This document shows, one piece after another, positions 8,235-16,487 of a stretch of DNA of 64,000 nt. The stretch is taken from positions 62,001 through 126,000 of the forward strand of contig CAVZGP010000031.1 of the NCBI GenBank assembly GCA_963774765.1. The letters run 5' to 3'. The stretch's first letter is position 1. Each line of letters starts with the position of its first letter. The position numbers and the translations under genes were made by a program. The notes beneath the pieces were generated by a model, which saw only the letters and a list, made by a program, of their open reading frames with translations, was not told the DNA's origin and made no database searches. The stretch comes from Sva-07 sp963774765 (lineage in GTDB: Bacteria; Actinomycetota; Acidimicrobiia; Acidimicrobiales; Ilumatobacteraceae).

Positions 8235-9206
8235 ATGCTGATGCTCATGGTTGGCCTTCGCGACCTCGAGTTTCGGCATCTCGTGGCCCTCGACGCGGTC
8301 GCGACCGAGGGCACGTTTGCTCGTGCGGCCGAGCGGTTGGGGTACACGCAATCGGCGGTCAGCCAACAGGTCGCCGCGCTCGAACGAGCGGTGGGCGAGA
8401 AGGTGTTCGACCGGCCTGGTGGCCCACGAGCGGTCGAACTCACCCCGTTCGGTGCAGAACTGCTGCGCGGCGGCCGTGATCTGCTCGGTCGGGTCGCGGC
8501 GCTGGCCGACGATCTCGACCGGTTCCGCTCCGGCCACGCCGGACGCCTCACGGTCGGCACGTTCCAGAGCGTCTCGTCGGCGGTGCTGCCGCTGGTGCTC
8601 GGCAGGTTCCGATCGGACTACCCCGACGTGGAGGTGCAGCTGCTCGAGACGGACGACGACGACGAGTTGGTGGGGCACCTCGAACGCGGGCAGATCGAGG
8701 TGTCGTTCCTCGTCGGCCAGGTCGCCGAGCCAGCGCAGTCGGGCTTCGAATCGAGACCGCTGCTCACCGACCCGTTCGTCCTGATCACCCGGCCCGGACA
8801 GTTCCCGCCGGGACCGGTGTCGCTCGACGCGTTCGCCAATGAACCACTCATCGGCCAGCACCCGAACTCGTGTCAGTTGCTCAACGAGGCCGGGCTGCGC
8901 TCGGGCGGTCTCGATCCGAGTTACGTCTTCCGTTCGAACGACAACGGCACTGTCGCGGCGATGGTGCGCGCCGGGATGGGCGTGGCGGTGATGCCGTTGC
9001 TCTGCACCGAACCAGAGGACCCACGAACCGAACTGCATCCGCTCGATCCGCCGATCCCCGGTCGGCAGGTGTCGATCGCCTGGCGGGCGGGACGCACACT
9101 GTCACCTGCGGCGGGCGCTTTCATCGAGATGGCGACTGCGGTGTGCGGTGAGTTGTCCGAGCCGGACAAGCGCTTCGATCTGGCCGGAGCTACCGTCACC
9201 GTATGA
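8235..9206 (+). CDS. LysR-family transcriptional regulator
   Basis: About 320 residues. The N-terminal winged helix-turn-helix reads FRHLVALDAVATEGTFARAA with LGYTQSAVSQQVAALE, which are the LysR signature helices. It is followed by a linker and the periplasmic-binding-like effector domain from about residue 95 (GRLTVGTFQSVSSAVLPLVL). Three in-frame ATGs (8235, 8241, 8247) are all close; GGAG at 8215 favours none strongly. The stop overlaps the next start (ATGA at 9203), so it is cotranscribed with the metal-dependent hydrolase. The effector is unknown. Confidence 0.85.
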   Translation: MLMLMVGLRDLEFRHLVALDAVATEGTFARAAERLGYTQSAVSQQVAALERAVGEKVFDRPGGPRAVELTPFGAELLRGGRDLLGRVAALADDLDRFRSGHAGRLTVGTFQSVSSAVLPLVLGRFRSDYPDVEVQLLETDDDDELVGHLERGQIEVSFLVGQVAEPAQSGFESRPLLTDPFVLITRPGQFPPGPVSLDAFANEPLIGQHPNSCQLLNEAGLRSGGLDPSYVFRSNDNGTVAAMVRAGMGVAVMPLLCTEPEDPRTELHPLDPPIPGRQVSIAWRAGRTLSPAAGAFIEMATAVCGELSEPDKRFDLAGATVTV

Positions 9207-9997
9207 CCGAGCCACACGACATCACGGTTCGCAAGGTGACGTTCGACTTCCCCGACGAACTCGACGACGTGCTGCCGGGCGCCGATCCGATTCGTGAGAC
9301 CTACATGGTGGCGTTCTCGCTCACGATGCCGTACCTCGAGCCGTACCTGATTCGCACGTTCCGAGCGGTCGCAGACGACATCACCGACGCGGGCCTGGCC
9401 GCCGACGTCAAGGAGTTCATCGGACAGGAGGCCCAGCACTTCCAGAACCATCGTCGGATCAACGAGATCATCAAGGCCCAACTCGGCACCTCGGTAGCCG
9501 CCGAACTGCGTGCGATCGAAGGCCGCCTCGACGCCGACTACCGCCGCTTCAACGCGTCGAAATCGCGTCGGTTCAACCTGGCGTACGCGGAGGGTTTCGA
9601 GGCGATGACGTGCGCGATGGCACTCACCTCGATCGCCGAGGCGGAGGCGGGCAACAGCACCTTGTCGGCCGGGCCGTGGGGGCAGCTGTGGGCCTGGCAC
9701 CTCGCCGAGGAGATGGAGCACCGCACGGTCGCGTTCGATCTCTACGAGCACCTCGAAGGGAGCTATCCCTACCGGGTCGTCGGATCGCTCCGGGCGCAGG
9801 CGCACTTCCAACGCACCATCGACCGCCTGCAGCGCGTGCTGCTCGCTTCGCAGAACGCGCCGGTGAAGCATCACGCACCGCCCTGGCTCCGCGCCGGTCG
9901 CTCCCGGTATCTGCACACCTTCAAGCGCAGCTACGACCCGGGCCTGCTCGACCCCGGCCCGATCCCCGCGCTGATCCTCTCGCAATACGCCGGCTGA
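9203..9997 (+). CDS. predicted metal-dependent hydrolase (COG3687/PF10118 type)
   Basis: A 264-residue protein that begins VRKVTFDFPDELDDVLPGADP and contains GQEAQHFQNHRRIN, SIAEAEAG and HLAEEMEHRTVAFDLYEHL. The E-x-x-H pairs are spaced as in a ferritin-like metal-binding helical bundle. This matches the uncharacterised metal-dependent hydrolase family PF10118. The actual reaction is not known, and the family name should not be read as an activity. It is translationally coupled to the LysR regulator by a four-base overlap, so the regulator may sense a substrate or product of this protein. Confidence 0.7.
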   Translation: MTEPHDITVRKVTFDFPDELDDVLPGADPIRETYMVAFSLTMPYLEPYLIRTFRAVADDITDAGLAADVKEFIGQEAQHFQNHRRINEIIKAQLGTSVAAELRAIEGRLDADYRRFNASKSRRFNLAYAEGFEAMTCAMALTSIAEAEAGNSTLSAGPWGQLWAWHLAEEMEHRTVAFDLYEHLEGSYPYRVVGSLRAQAHFQRTIDRLQRVLLASQNAPVKHHAPPWLRAGRSRYLHTFKRSYDPGLLDPGPIPALILSQYAG

Positions 9998-10008
9998 CCG
10001 CGCCCGGA

Positions 10009-10926
10009 TCAGGTCGTGGGTTGCCAGCCGGGGCCGCGGAGCACGTAGCCGAGGCGATCGCGCCATCTGGACGCGCGCCGCACGTCGCGGGCGATGTCGA
10101 CGAACTCGTGGTAGCCGATGCGGATCGGGTTGAACGTGCGGATGTTCTTCGTGAGGCCGTACTTGATGCGGCGCACCTCGGGCTCGAACGTGCCGAACAG
10201 GCGATCCCACACGATGAGGATGCCTCCGTAGTTCTTGTCGAGATACTGCGGGTTGGCGCCGTGGTGCACCCGGTGATGTGACGGCGTGTTGAACACCGCT
10301 TCGATCGGTTTGGGGAGTCGATCGATCGTCTCGGTGTGGATCCAGTACTGGTAGAGCAGGTTGATCTGTGCGGCCTTGGCGACGTGGTGGGCGGGGATGC
10401 CGAGCAGCGGCATCGGCAGGAACACCCACGTCGTGAGGATCCCCGACCACGGCTGGCGCAGCGCTGTGGACAGGTTGTAGCGCTCGCTGGAGTGGTGGCT
10501 GACGTGGTTGGCCCAGAACAACCGCACCTCGTGCATCCAGCGGTGATCCCAGTAGTAGAGAAAATCCCACGCCACCATCGCCACCGGCAGCGACCATTTC
10601 GTCACGCCCACGTCGACGATGCGGCGTTTGTACACGGCGCGGCCCATCGCGCCGACCACGCCGGCGATTGCCAGGTTGACCGCAACGTTGCCGGCGAGCA
10701 TCGCCAGGCTCGCGGCGGTGTCGCGTCGCTCGTAGCCGACCGGCACGAGGGGGTCGGGCGGCAGTCTGGGGTCGGACAACTCGTGTGGCGTCGCGTCGTC
10801 GAGGTCGCCGATTTCGCGCAGGTCTCGCCGCGCGAGCACTCGGGACTCCCACAGCATCGTGCCGACGAACGCCGGCAGCGACAGCAGGTCGATCGTGTCG
10901 ATCGGACGCGAGGTCAGTTGTTTCAC
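10009..10926 (-). CDS. sterol desaturase/fatty acid hydroxylase family protein
   Basis: A 305-residue integral membrane di-iron protein. The histidine clusters HRWMHE, HVSHHSSERYN and HHRVHHG are the three boxes that bind iron in the fatty acid hydroxylase superfamily. Hydrophobic segments precede and separate them. These enzymes hydroxylate or desaturate lipids and sterol-like compounds; the substrate is not predictable here. It converges on the metal-dependent hydrolase gene with an 11-base gap. Confidence 0.82.
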   Translation of the reverse strand: MKQLTSRPIDTIDLLSLPAFVGTMLWESRVLARRDLREIGDLDDATPHELSDPRLPPDPLVPVGYERRDTAASLAMLAGNVAVNLAIAGVVGAMGRAVYKRRIVDVGVTKWSLPVAMVAWDFLYYWDHRWMHEVRLFWANHVSHHSSERYNLSTALRQPWSGILTTWVFLPMPLLGIPAHHVAKAAQINLLYQYWIHTETIDRLPKPIEAVFNTPSHHRVHHGANPQYLDKNYGGILIVWDRLFGTFEPEVRRIKYGLTKNIRTFNPIRIGYHEFVDIARDVRRASRWRDRLGYVLRGPGWQPTT

Positions 10927-11024
10927 GTCTCCCAGTCTGGCCGTCCACCCTCACGTTCGTGGAGCGGCTCCGATGGCCCGTCCCGGAAATCGCCTGCCGA
11001 ACGAGAGGGGAGTAGCTTCCGGGG

Positions 11025-11774
11025 ATGGTCGACACCGCCACCGACACGCTCGCCGACGCCGCTGTGGATGGCGCGACGGAGACGCGCAGGTTTCCGCAGT
11101 CGCGGTTCTCGCCGCCGCCCGGCGCCACCGAGATCCTGCTGGTGCGCCACGGCGAGTCCGCCCCGCACGTCGAGGGCGAGTCGTTCGCGCTCGTCGACGG
11201 TCACGGCGACCCGCCGCTCGCGCCAGGGGGCTGGGAGCAGGCGAAGCTTGCCGCGCAGCGGCTCATCGACACCGGCGAGCGCATCGCAGCGGTCTACGTG
11301 ACGACCTTGCAGCGCACCCACCAGACCGCCGAGCCGCTCTTGGAGTACCTGGAGATGGAGCCCACCGAGATCGCGGACCTGCGTGAGGTGTTCCTCGGCG
11401 AGTGGGAGGGTGGCGAGTTCCGCAGGCGGGTTGCCGACGGCGACCCGATCGCACAGCGGATGTACGTCGAGCAGCGCTGGGACGTGATCCCCGGCGGCGA
11501 GCCCGCCCACCAGTTCGAGAACCGCGTCCGCCGTGGTATCGAGCGCATCGCCACCGACCATCCTGACGAACTCGTCGTCGCCGTCGTGCACGGCGGTGTG
11601 ATCGGCCAGATCATGAACATCGCCACCGGCTCACACGGATTCTCGTTCGTCGGATCCGACAACGCCTCGATCTCGCACATCGTCGTCGACGGCGACCGAT
11701 GGGTCGTGCGCTGCTGGAATGACACCTCGCACCTCAGCCCGACGTTCAGCACCGCGGCCGAACCCCTGATCTGA
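11025..11774 (+). CDS. histidine phosphatase family protein
   Basis: A 249-residue member of the phosphoglycerate-mutase-like superfamily. LVRHGES carries the nucleophilic histidine (about residue 43), REVFLGEWEGGEF the conserved acid region, and VVHGGVIG the second active-site histidine. It could be a broad phosphatase; members this size with an acidic insert are often annotated only at family level. It diverges from the hydroxylase gene and abuts the convergent DoxX gene with no gap. Confidence 0.8.
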   Translation: MVDTATDTLADAAVDGATETRRFPQSRFSPPPGATEILLVRHGESAPHVEGESFALVDGHGDPPLAPGGWEQAKLAAQRLIDTGERIAAVYVTTLQRTHQTAEPLLEYLEMEPTEIADLREVFLGEWEGGEFRRRVADGDPIAQRMYVEQRWDVIPGGEPAHQFENRVRRGIERIATDHPDELVVAVVHGGVIGQIMNIATGSHGFSFVGSDNASISHIVVDGDRWVVRCWNDTSHLSPTFSTAAEPLI

Positions 11775-12284
11775 CTACGGCTTCTCGGGTCGCCAGAACC
11801 CGACGAGCAGCGCGGCGCCACCACCGATGCCACCGATTGCTGCGATCAGCAGGCCGGTCCAGCCGATCAGGTCGTCATTGAGGTCGAACGCCTCGTCGAG
11901 CGACCATGCGCCCGGCCCGACCGTCCCGATCGCCAACCCGACGATCCCGAGCGTCATCACGTACTCCCAGCCCTCACCGGGCCGGAAGATGAAGAACCCG
12001 TTGCCCCGGTGGTTGATCGCCCAGGCGACGAACATCACGCCCACCACGCCGGCCGCGGCGAACGGTGTCAGCAGGCCGAGGACGAGCAGCAGCCCACCCC
12101 CGATCTCGGTGACGCTGGCCAGCCAGGCGTGGAGCTTCGCCGGCTTCATGCCCATCGAGCCGAACCAGCTCGCCGTACCGTCGATGTTCGGCCGGATGTG
12201 GTTGATGCCGTGGGCGAGCATGACCGCGCCAACACCGCAGCGAAGCGCCAGAAGTGCGAGGTCGATGGCGTCGGCGTCGGACAT
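11775..12284 (-). CDS. DoxX family membrane protein
   Basis: A 169-residue protein with four predicted membrane helices. The signature LALLALRCGVGAVMLAHGINHI at the N-terminus, then EIGGGLLLVLGLLTPFAAAGVVGVM and the C-terminal aromatic-rich part are typical of DoxX. The family includes subunits of quinone-linked dehydrogenases and redox-stress partners, but most members are uncharacterised. It lies 12 bases downstream of the EAL/HDOD gene on the same strand. Confidence 0.75.
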   Translation of the reverse strand: MSDADAIDLALLALRCGVGAVMLAHGINHIRPNIDGTASWFGSMGMKPAKLHAWLASVTEIGGGLLLVLGLLTPFAAAGVVGVMFVAWAINHRGNGFFIFRPGEGWEYVMTLGIVGLAIGTVGPGAWSLDEAFDLNDDLIGWTGLLIAAIGGIGGGAALLVGFWRPEKP

Positions 12285-12296
12285 CGGCCCAGCCTG

Positions 12297-13568
12297 TCAC
12301 GCGAAGTCGGTCGACTCCGAGCTTGATGGTCGGTTCGCGAGCTCACGGCGAGACGGATGCTCGCGGCGCACTCGCTCCACCGTCTCCTGATGCAGCGACA
12401 TCAGTTCGTCGCATCGGCCGGGCGCCAGATGCTCGAGCGCAGTGCGGTCGGCGCGCTCGCATGCCCGAACGATGTCGAGTGCCTCACCGACGCGTCCGGA
12501 GCCGTGGAGCACGGCGCGAATCGTGTCGTCACCCATGGGGAGTTCCTCGAGCAGCTCGCCCAGCGGAGCGTCGTAGAGGAGATCGGCGACGGACAACAGC
12601 GCTGCGGTCACCGCGGGTCGGACGAGGTCGGTGCCCTCGAGCAACGACGTGACCATGTCGGCGCGGGCCATCGCGCACACGACCTGGTCGGTGTGGTCGA
12701 TGTCATCGTCATCGATGGCGTCGCTCGACGATGCCAGCAGGTCGGCGAGGCACCGGAGCTTGCTGATTCCCAGCAGGGCAATCGCCTCGTCGAGCGTCGT
12801 GACCACGCGGTCGAGCCCGAACGCGGAGGCGTTGACGGCGGCGAGGAGCCGGAATGTCAACGACGGGTCGGAAGCGACGATCTCCTCGATCTGGGAGACG
12901 TCGATGTCGCCTTGCAGCGACAGGTGCAGCGCCATGGCCGAGCGCCTGGCGGCGTGGCGAGCGGGACGGCGCAGGACCTCGGGTTCGCGCACGTGGTAGC
13001 CCTGGAACAGGTCGAATCCGTGATCGATACATCGGCTGAGCTCGTCCTGCGACTCGACCTTCTCGGCAACCACGAGTACGCCAGGCGAACGGTCGCGTGC
13101 CACCGAGATCAGTCGCTCGATCTCGCCACGGTGGGCTGTCGTGAGTTCGATCTTGACGATGCTCGCCAGGGGCAGGAGTTCCGAGTGCTCCAAGTCGCCG
13201 AGTCGGCTCACGTTGTCGAGCGCGAAGTGGTATCCGTTCATCCGCGCTCGGCGCAACGCATCGACCGTGAGTTCATCGAACGGTGACGACTCGCGAACCT
13301 CGATGATCATGCCTTCGGGTGGTATCGCCTCGTGCAGGCCGTTGACGATCAGGCTGGCGCTCGCGTTCATGAGACCGAACCGATCGCCGACGACGTGCTC
13401 CATCCCCCACTGCAGGAAGACCCGCTCCATGACGCAGCGCGTCGCAGCGTCTGGATCGTCGAACGCCGAGATCCGGTCGGGTCCGCCCCGGTAGAGCAGC
13501 TCGTAGCCGAAGACCTCGCGTTCCGCGTCGACGATCTGTTGTCGTCCCAGGAACACCTCTGAAGTCAT
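12297..13568 (-). CDS. EAL/HDOD (YuxH-like) signalling protein
   Basis: A 423-residue protein. The N-terminal half is an EAL-type fold opening VFLGRQQIVDAEREVFGYELLYRG, but the E-A-L triad and metal ligands are replaced (EVRESSPF, ALDNVSRLGDLEH, EKVESQDELSRCIDHGFDLFQGYH). It is therefore probably not an active cyclic-di-GMP phosphodiesterase. The C-terminal half, from about residue 215, is an HDOD domain (DPSLTFRLLAAVNASAFGL, IALLGISKLRCLADLL). This pairing is the YuxH family, thought to work in signalling by protein contacts. The start at ATG 13568 matches family N-termini; six upstream codons are dropped. Confidence 0.78.
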   Translation of the reverse strand: MTSEVFLGRQQIVDAEREVFGYELLYRGGPDRISAFDDPDAATRCVMERVFLQWGMEHVVGDRFGLMNASASLIVNGLHEAIPPEGMIIEVRESSPFDELTVDALRRARMNGYHFALDNVSRLGDLEHSELLPLASIVKIELTTAHRGEIERLISVARDRSPGVLVVAEKVESQDELSRCIDHGFDLFQGYHVREPEVLRRPARHAARRSAMALHLSLQGDIDVSQIEEIVASDPSLTFRLLAAVNASAFGLDRVVTTLDEAIALLGISKLRCLADLLASSSDAIDDDDIDHTDQVVCAMARADMVTSLLEGTDLVRPAVTAALLSVADLLYDAPLGELLEELPMGDDTIRAVLHGSGRVGEALDIVRACERADRTALEHLAPGRCDELMSLHQETVERVRREHPSRRELANRPSSSESTDFA

Positions 13569-13693
13569 GTGGCGACGGCCTCCCACCGTTTCGTGCTGCC
13601 GCGATGGGACAGCGTCACCGGTTCATCGGTCGAAAGTGTGCACAACTCAAGTACTCCGTGCGTCAATTTCTCACTGAGTGTGGTGGCGCGTCG

Positions 13694-14422
13694 TCAGCTC
13701 GACATCGACCCCGCAGCCATCGCCGCGGACTGCTTCGCCGCCATCGGGCTGGGTGTGAGGCCGAAACGCTCGCGGACCTCATCGAGCTGCTGGTCGAACA
13801 TCTCCTCCCACGGTTGTGCCATCAGGTGCGGCGAGGTCTTGCCGAACGTCCAACCATCGGCGATGGCGTCCATCAAGGGGACGATCACATTCGGGTCGTT
13901 GAACGTCATCTGCGCGGTGACGGTGGCCATCCACATCCCGAAGTACGGGAACTGGAGCTGGGCGAGGCTGAACGCCTGCAACGCGATCTCGCCCTGGCCG
14001 GACGAGTCGTAGCCGGTGAGCACGTGCAAGATGTCGTGCACCTGGAAACCACGCAGTACGGCGAACTGCATCTCGTCGGGCATCCCGTCGAGCGCTCCCG
14101 ATGCCTTGAGCATCTTGTGGAAGTCGGCGTAGTTCGTGGCGATCTGCGCGGTCAGACCGTTGTCGACGATCCAGTCGTGGTATGTCCGCCCGAGCGTGCC
14201 CGCAGCCAGCTTGCTGAGCGCGTCGAAATCGACCGGGTCCGCATAGTGGCCTGCCTCGTACCACTCCCTGTAGACCGGATCACCGAGGAAGATGTCGAGG
14301 TACTTCTGTTTGACGTCCTCGGGAGCATCGTTCCACCACTGGTTGAACAGCAGATGAACGGGGTTGTCGTCGGTCTTGTTGACGGTGGTGAGGAACCTCT
14401 CACCGAACCTGTCGTTGATCAT
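13694..14422 (-). CDS. COQ4-like protein
   Basis: About 242 residues. The metal-binding motif VHDILHVLTGYDSSGQGEIALQAF (written here across two lines of the protein as VHDILHVLTGYD then SSGQGEIALQAF) fits the COQ4 HDxxH-x11-E signature. In ubiquinone-making organisms COQ4 is needed for quinone biosynthesis. Actinobacteria use menaquinone, so the bacterial role is unclear. AAGGA lies eight bases before the ATG at 14422, so that start is preferred to the one at 14431. It lies just downstream of the glycosidase remnant on the same strand. Confidence 0.68.
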   Translation of the reverse strand: MINDRFGERFLTTVNKTDDNPVHLLFNQWWNDAPEDVKQKYLDIFLGDPVYREWYEAGHYADPVDFDALSKLAAGTLGRTYHDWIVDNGLTAQIATNYADFHKMLKASGALDGMPDEMQFAVLRGFQVHDILHVLTGYDSSGQGEIALQAFSLAQLQFPYFGMWMATVTAQMTFNDPNVIVPLMDAIADGWTFGKTSPHLMAQPWEEMFDQQLDEVRERFGLTPSPMAAKQSAAMAAGSMSS

Positions 14423-14449
14423 CGGAATCATCCTTCGTGATGGCGGGAA

Positions 14450-14755
14450 TCAGTCGGCGAGCTTGTCGCGTGTGGCGGCGACGTGTGCGGCCAGGTCGGC
14501 CTTGGGTCGGTGGTCGGCGTCGACCGTCCGGCGGTACCAGGAGCGTTGCACGTAGCCGTCGGCGCCGTTTCCGCCGGTTCCCACACCGGCGGCAGGGGTC
14601 TCGGGCGCGAACGGCACCGTGATCGTCGCGTCGAATTCCACGTCGTCGGGGTGGCGGTGGATCTGGCCGCTGTCGAACGCGAAGTCCCATGGGCCGTCGA
14701 GCGAGCGCCACGGGCGCTGGAGGAACGGGCGGGGGTGGTCGACGGAGGCGGGCAT
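14450..14755 (-). pseudogene. N-terminal remnant of a GH2-type glycosidase
   Basis: About 101 residues. PRPFLQRPWRSLDGPWDFAF, then ATITVPFAPETP and SWYRRTV, are the opening of glycoside hydrolase family 2 proteins (beta-galactosidase type), whose full length is 600-1000 residues. The frame stops after a non-homologous tail (KADLAAHVAATRDKLAD), so no catalytic domain is present. It is likely a truncated relic. The adjacent repeat element at 14823-15048 lies on its 5' side. Confidence 0.55.
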
Positions 14756-14822
14756 CGGAGTGCAGCGTGGGGGCGTCCTCCCCAACGAGATGACTTACGG
14801 TAGCGTAACCGCATCGTCGATG

Positions 14823-15048
14823 CCAGCGACCTCAGCGGATTGGCGACTGACAGCTCGAGGTTCTTGCCCCGCGGGTTTGTGCGATCGACAAGTCGCTCAC
14901 GAAAACACCAACGACCAGCATCCTCGGCGATTTGTGCGAGCGACAACGTCCACCCACATGATCTGCGCTCACACAAACTGCACCCGCGGGAGAGCGCACT
15001 GTGCGCCCGCATTCGTCCTGAAGTGCCAAATCCGCTGAGGCCCCAGGC
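14823..15048. repeat. ~226-bp element with inverted ends (element C)
   Basis: The ends are imperfect inverted repeats: CTCAGCGGATTGG at 14831 and CCAAATCCGCTGAG at 15026, extended by a few more bases to GCC...GGC. These ends match those of the two elements flanking dinB. The interior is different: it lacks the 38-bp palindrome. It contains instead CCGCGGGTTTGTGCGA near the left and an inverted relative near 14970, plus a direct repeat of TTTGTGCGAnCGACAA (14876 and 14934). It lies upstream of the GH2 relic and ends exactly at the TetR gene stop. Confidence 0.6.
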
Positions 15049-15636
15049 TCAGCTGATGCAACTGCGAAACACTTCGACCGAGATCGACTCGACCTCGAGG
15101 CGCGTGCCGTGGCCGTCGCCCCACGCGTTTGCTGCGGCGACGAGCGCACCGAGGACGATCGGCGCGGCGGCTTGCGCCCGCGGGCTCGGCACAGCGAAGT
15201 GCTCGACGAGCAGGTCGGCCACGAAGTCGGGTCCGATCCTCGAGTCGGCGTCGGCCAACGACGCCGCACGCGAGCCGGGCGACGACAGCACCCCGAGTGC
15301 GGGACCGAGGTCGAACACGGCATCGAAGTAGGCGCCGACCACGGTCACCACGAGATCGTCGTCGTGGCGTGCCTGCTCGAGCGCCGCGATCACACGAATG
15401 CCGAGTTCGCCGACGTAGCGGAAGTACAGCGCCATCAGGACGTCGTCGGCGTTGTCGAAGTGCGAGTAGGGAAGCGCCTTGCTGACGCCCGACCGCTCGC
15501 CGAGGCGCTCCATCGTCAGGGCGTCGGGACCCAACTCGACGATGAGAGTGGCCGCAGCATCGAGCAACTGCTCTCGGCGATCCTCCTTGGTCAGGCGCGT
15601 CGGCCGTGGAGTGCCCGTCGACGTCACGATGCTCAC
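15049..15636 (-). CDS. TetR-family transcriptional regulator
   Basis: About 195 residues. The N-terminal helix-turn-helix reads REQLLDAAATLIVELGPDAL then MERLGERSGVSKALPYSHFDN, typical of TetR. The C-terminal half is the ligand-binding helical domain with a TetR_C-like tail. The start is a GTG at 15636 or 15627. A much longer frame upstream overlaps aroQ and is rejected. It is divergent from aroQ with about 35 bases between starts, so it may regulate aroQ or only itself. Confidence 0.8.
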   Translation of the reverse strand: MSIVTSTGTPRPTRLTKEDRREQLLDAAATLIVELGPDALTMERLGERSGVSKALPYSHFDNADDVLMALYFRYVGELGIRVIAALEQARHDDDLVVTVVGAYFDAVFDLGPALGVLSSPGSRAASLADADSRIGPDFVADLLVEHFAVPSPRAQAAAPIVLGALVAAANAWGDGHGTRLEVESISVEVFRSCIS

Positions 15637-15669
15637 ACTATGCGTCGGGCCGTTGCGTAACCTGCGTGC

Positions 15670-16110
15670 ATGACCTGTCGGATCCTGGTGCTCAACGGCC
15701 CGAACCTGAACCTGCTCGGCACCCGCGAGGTCGACGTGTACGGCTCGGCGACGCTCGACGACATCCTCGCCGCGGTCCGAACCGGCGCAGCCGATCGTGA
15801 CGCCGAGATCTACGACATCCAGAGCAATGCGGAAGGGGCGCTCATCGATGCGCTTCAAGATGCCCGCACCCGCGCCGATGGCGTGATCTTCAACCCTGGC
15901 GCATACACCCACTACAGCATCGCTCTACGTGACGCGATTGCATCCATCGACGTGCCCGTCATCGAGACGCACCTGTCGAACGTCCACGCCCGCGAGGAGT
16001 TTCGCCACACTTCTGTCGTCAGCGGCGTGTGCATCGGGGTGATCGCCGGCTTCGGCGTCGACAGCTACCTGCTGGCGCTCGACGCGATGCTGCGCCACCT
16101 GGCGCACTGA
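15670..16110 (+). CDS. aroQ: 3-dehydroquinate dehydratase, type II
   Basis: A 146-residue type II dehydroquinase, the third step of the shikimate pathway. LVLNGPNLNLLGTRE is the family opening. VYG contains the active-site tyrosine. NPGAYTHYSIALRDAI and ETHLSNVHAREEFRHTSVVS carry the catalytic histidine and arginine. The length is normal for the dodecameric enzymes. Other shikimate genes are not nearby, so this may be a stand-alone or catabolic (quinate) copy. Confidence 0.93.
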   Translation: MTCRILVLNGPNLNLLGTREVDVYGSATLDDILAAVRTGAADRDAEIYDIQSNAEGALIDALQDARTRADGVIFNPGAYTHYSIALRDAIASIDVPVIETHLSNVHAREEFRHTSVVSGVCIGVIAGFGVDSYLLALDAMLRHLAH

Positions 16111-16115
16111 GCAGT

Positions 16116-16412
16116 TCAGCCCAACGTGTTGACGAGCACGGCGAAGTGGTTGGAAGTCGCCGCGTGGCGTTTGCCGACGATTGCCTGGTAGTCGCCGGAG
16201 TTGTAGATCTCGCGAGCCTTGTCCATCGACTCGAACTTCAAGACGACGGTCTGGCGGCCGGTGTGGGCGCCTTCGATGTGTTGCGAGTCGCCGTCGAACA
16301 CGACGACCTCACAGTCGGTGCCGATCTGGAGGGCCGGGAGGGCACCGGCCTGGTATTCGCCGTACAGCTCAGGGTTGTCGATGTCGTAGTTGATGATCAG
16401 CAATGCGCTCAT
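16116..16412 (-). CDS. DUF1330-like small protein
   Basis: A 98-residue protein with the ferredoxin-like dimeric alpha-beta barrel pattern (ALLIINYDIDNPELYGEYQ at the start, VLKFESMDKAREIYNSGDYQ in the second half). It resembles DUF1330. Relatives are small, soluble and of unknown function. The ATG at 16412 gives the expected length. It is convergent with aroQ, six bases apart. Confidence 0.72.
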   Translation of the reverse strand: MSALLIINYDIDNPELYGEYQAGALPALQIGTDCEVVVFDGDSQHIEGAHTGRQTVVLKFESMDKAREIYNSGDYQAIVGKRHAATSNHFAVLVNTLG

Positions 16413-16487
16413 CGGGCGACTGTTGCAGACCGCCTCGCCCGTCGGTGTGTCGGACGGCACGCCCGCGGGGGCTGGAGAACGGTTGCG

